From Natronosalvus rutilus (GTDB lineage Archaea; Halobacteriota; Halobacteria; Halobacteriales; Natrialbaceae): 64,000 nucleotides of DNA. Positions within the stretch are counted from its first letter, which is position 1, and every line of letters begins with the position of its first letter. The DNA lies in the NCBI RefSeq assembly GCF_024204665.1, contig NZ_CP100355.1:1054001-1118000 (forward strand), written 5' to 3'. This document shows, piece by piece, positions 62,044 to 64,000 of this stretch. Below the pieces are notes generated by a model. That model did no database searches. It was given only the letters and a program-made list of their open reading frames with translations, and was not told the origin of the DNA. The position numbers and the translations under genes were made by a program.

Positions 62044-63090
62044 ATGGAGCGAACAGTCATCATAGGCGGTGGGGACGCAGGACTGATCGCCGCGGCGTAC
62101 TTAGAGCGAGCAGACGAGACCGACGTACTCCTCGTCTCTGAACGCGAGTACCACGTGTTCTCGTTTCTCCTCTACGACGTGATTACTGGAACGCCGCTTC
62201 GGCGAGCGCGTCTGGACATTCCAAGTACGTTCCGCGAGAAGGACGTGACCTTCGTTCGGGGCCTGGTCGAGGGTATAGACGCGACCGAGAATCGAATCGA
62301 CCTCCGGAGTGGGTCGCTACATTTCGACACCCTCCTGATTGCCGTCGGCGGCGTGACGGCATACAACATCGACGACCGCAGGCACGTATTCGACATCAGG
62401 ACCGACGCCCGAGAGATACAAAGCGCAGTGAACTCCCCGAACATCCGTGACGTTGTGGTCGTTGGCGGGGGACCAGTTGGCGTTGAGACCACTGCGGCGC
62501 TCTCGTCTGTTGCCGATACTGATGTAACTCTGGTAACGTCTAGTCGCCGTCTGCTCCCCGACTTCCCTCCGCGTGCCAGCAGAATTGCCGACCGGGAGTT
62601 ACGACGGCGAGCCCGACTCAAAACGGGGACACAGGTAATGGAGGTGACTGAAAACGGCGTCGTGCTGGACGGTGACGATACCGAACTGAACGACTTGACT
62701 GTCTGGGCTGGTGGGGTACGGCCGAACCCCGTGATCGAGAACTTTGGCCTCGCACGAAACGAGTGCGGACTGCGCGTCGATTCGCATCTGCGTTGTCTCG
62801 ACACCAACAACGTGTACGCCGCAGGTGACGTCGTCGATTACCCGGAGAAGATGAAGGACGGCTTTTCCGCCGGACTTGAAGCCAGAGCAGCTGCAAAGAA
62901 CCTCCTCCGAGGACTTCGAGGCCAACGACCGATCGAACACGACGTCCGGTGGCATCCGAGAATTGTGGACCTCGGCGGGGGTAATGCTCTCCTCTCGGTG
63001 AACGGGATGGTCTATCACGGCCGAGGACCTGCGTTCGTACGAGCCGTCGCCGTCAAGGGGTATCCATTCTACTGGAAGAGTCGGTACTGA
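62044..63090 (+). CDS. FAD-dependent NAD(P)H oxidoreductase (NDH-2/sulfide-quinone reductase-like)
   Basis: 348 residues. The N-terminal FAD loop is IIGGGDAGLIAAAYLE, the second dinucleotide-binding loop is VVVVGGGPVGVETTAAL near 140-156, and the FAD-closing motif NVYAAGDVVDYP lies near 257. It is shorter than typical NDH-2 proteins of about 390-400 residues and lacks the long C-terminal membrane-binding part, ending VKGYPFYWKSRY. It may be a soluble NADH-flavin enzyme or a rubredoxin-reductase-like protein. The start follows an IS-type remnant by about 85 bases. Confidence 0.78.
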   Translation: MERTVIIGGGDAGLIAAAYLERADETDVLLVSEREYHVFSFLLYDVITGTPLRRARLDIPSTFREKDVTFVRGLVEGIDATENRIDLRSGSLHFDTLLIAVGGVTAYNIDDRRHVFDIRTDAREIQSAVNSPNIRDVVVVGGGPVGVETTAALSSVADTDVTLVTSSRRLLPDFPPRASRIADRELRRRARLKTGTQVMEVTENGVVLDGDDTELNDLTVWAGGVRPNPVIENFGLARNECGLRVDSHLRCLDTNNVYAAGDVVDYPEKMKDGFSAGLEARAAAKNLLRGLRGQRPIEHDVRWHPRIVDLGGGNALLSVNGMVYHGRGPAFVRAVAVKGYPFYWKSRY

Positions 63091-63323
63091 GGATTCTCCG
63101 CTATCGAAACGATACCGAGGAGCCGGTGCGCACTTTTGCAGTTTAGCCACAGCCGCCGAGAGTGGCATAGAACGATTCACACGGCAGTTGATTTCATCGG
63201 ATTTGTAGTGAACGTGCTGGTAGATAGAATGTGCTTATTGACCGCTGGGATTCCTACCAATCAGCGTATCTCGCAGAAAGCTGAACTCGGACTGGAGCAG
63301 CCCAACCGATCAGTTGAGTGTAT

Positions 63324-64000
63324 TCACGCCTCGTCACCGCTTGCAACAGGGAGCGTAAACGAGAAGGTCGCACCTTCGCCCGGTTCGGACTCGACCCAGA
63401 TGTCGCCACCGTGGCGCTCGACAATGCGCTTACAGAGCGCGAGGCCGATTCCCGCTCCCGAGTGCTCGTCTTGCGCATGCAGGCTCTGGAACACCTCGAA
63501 GACACGCTCTCTGTCGTCCGGGTCGATGCCGATCCCCTCGTCGGTGACTGAGACGATTACCTCCGAACCGTTCCGCACAGCGGAAATATCTACCTGTGGT
63601 GGGTCGTCGCCGCTGTACTCGATTGCGTTAGAAAGCAGGTTCTGGAATACCTGGCGTAACTGCCCTGGGTCACCCTCGACGTAAGGCAGCGACTCTGCCG
63701 TGATCACGGCATCGCTCTCCTCGGTCACCATCTGGAGATCCGTGCGGACGTCCGCGAGAACGGCGTCCAGGTCAACCCGCTCGAAGGGATCGCCGCGCGT
63801 TTCGACCCGTGAATACTTGAGCAGCCCCTCGATCATGTCACGCATCCGGTCGGCACCGTCGATGGCGAACTCGATGAACTCCTCAGCGTCCTCGTCGAGT
63901 TCATCCGCGTAGCGGCGCTCGATCAACTGAAGATAGCTCGTGATCATCCGGAGGGGTTCTTGCAGGTCGTGTGAGGCGGCGTAGGCGAACTGTTCGAGAC
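63324..64000 (-). CDS. sensor histidine kinase, C-terminal catalytic part (5' end outside window)
   Basis: The frame is open to the window edge (last full codon at 63998-63996). The H-box [19 protein letters not shown], with the phospho-accepting His, is visible near the edge. The N-box [13 protein letters not shown]1 box [10 protein letters not shown] and G2 box [18 protein letters not shown] follow. The protein ends LPVASGDEA. The sensor domains lie beyond the window, so the signal is unknown. The kinase is of the HisKA plus HATPase_c type common in haloarchaea. Confidence 0.9.
   Translation of the reverse strand, partial: LEQFAYAASHDLQEPLRMITSYLQLIERRYADELDEDAEEFIEFAIDGADRMRDMIEGLLKYSRVETRGDPFERVDLDAVLADVRTDLQMVTEESDAVITAESLPYVEGDPGQLRQVFQNLLSNAIEYSGDDPPQVDISAVRNGSEVIVSVTDEGIGIDPDDRERVFEVFQSLHAQDEHSGAGIGLALCKRIVERHGGDIWVESEPGEGATFSFTLPVASGDEA

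Noticed and set aside
63136-63684. 182-codon plus-strand frame opposite the histidine kinase
   Set aside because: It is the antisense shadow of the kinase catalytic domain, whose N, G1 and G2 boxes are clear on the minus strand.
1-64000. Very frequent ctcgag hexamer throughout
   Set aside because: It mostly arises from Leu-Glu codon pairs (ctc gag) in coding sequence and is not concentrated at promoters, so it is not a regulatory site.

Overview
The window comes from a haloarchaeon. The DNA is very GC-rich, the proteins are strongly acidic, the RNA polymerase large subunits are split (B''/B' and A'/A''), many genes have a TATA box about 26-30 bases upstream of the start codon (leaderless transcription), and the families are typically haloarchaeal (bacterio-opsin-activator HTH, HalX, LysW-linked arginine synthesis, archaeal EF-2, split-operon S12/S7). 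The gene set suggests the Natrialbaceae, but this is a guess.

Layout. 1-7.1 kb: end of argH, then a tightly overlapping lysW-argX-argC-argB-argD-argE-argF operon that makes arginine on the LysW carrier protein. 7.1-7.6 kb: a promoter followed by four successive hairpins and a T-tract, a probable small RNA. 7.6-11.4 kb: tfs, trmI, nac and small conserved genes. 11.5-17.5 kb: a six-gene overlapping dapA-dapB-dapD-lysA-dapF-dapE operon for lysine by the succinylase diaminopimelate route. 17.9-31.6 kb: housekeeping and regulatory genes (HtpX, a copper lipoprotein, an NYN protein, MoxR, an AEC carrier, a MinD-like ATPase, an aminopeptidase, two isoaspartyl methyltransferase-like genes around a third methyltransferase, and a large Bat-type regulator). 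A G17 tract and two apparent single-G losses lie here.

31.7-52.2 kb: tRNA-Asp, then the transcription/translation block rpoH-rpoB2-rpoB1-rpoA1-rpoA2-nusA, rps12-rps7 and fusA. Two cassettes interrupt this conserved order. One, between nusA and rps12, carries an FMN alpha-hydroxyacid oxidase and a repeat-containing surface protein. The other, between rps7 and fusA, carries a HalX protein with a degenerate receiver domain, a 42-residue secreted or membrane peptide, an AT-richer CHAT (caspase-like) protease, a protein with a damaged RecA/KaiC-like fold, and a HEFAH-motif putative metalloprotease. The HalX-peptide-CHAT-RecA-like group is the best candidate for an undescribed system: a regulated protease with a tiny membrane/secreted partner.

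52.2-64 kb: an FAH-family hydrolase, a fused FAD/Fe-S D-2-hydroxyacid dehydrogenase, an F420-type PPOX protein, an isolated paralogue of ribosomal stalk protein P1, and a decayed gene. Then comes a region dotted with IS200/IS605-type hairpin ends, around a DUF389 membrane protein, an SLC13 permease with RCK_C domains and a short NDH-2-like flavoprotein. The window ends inside a histidine kinase gene.
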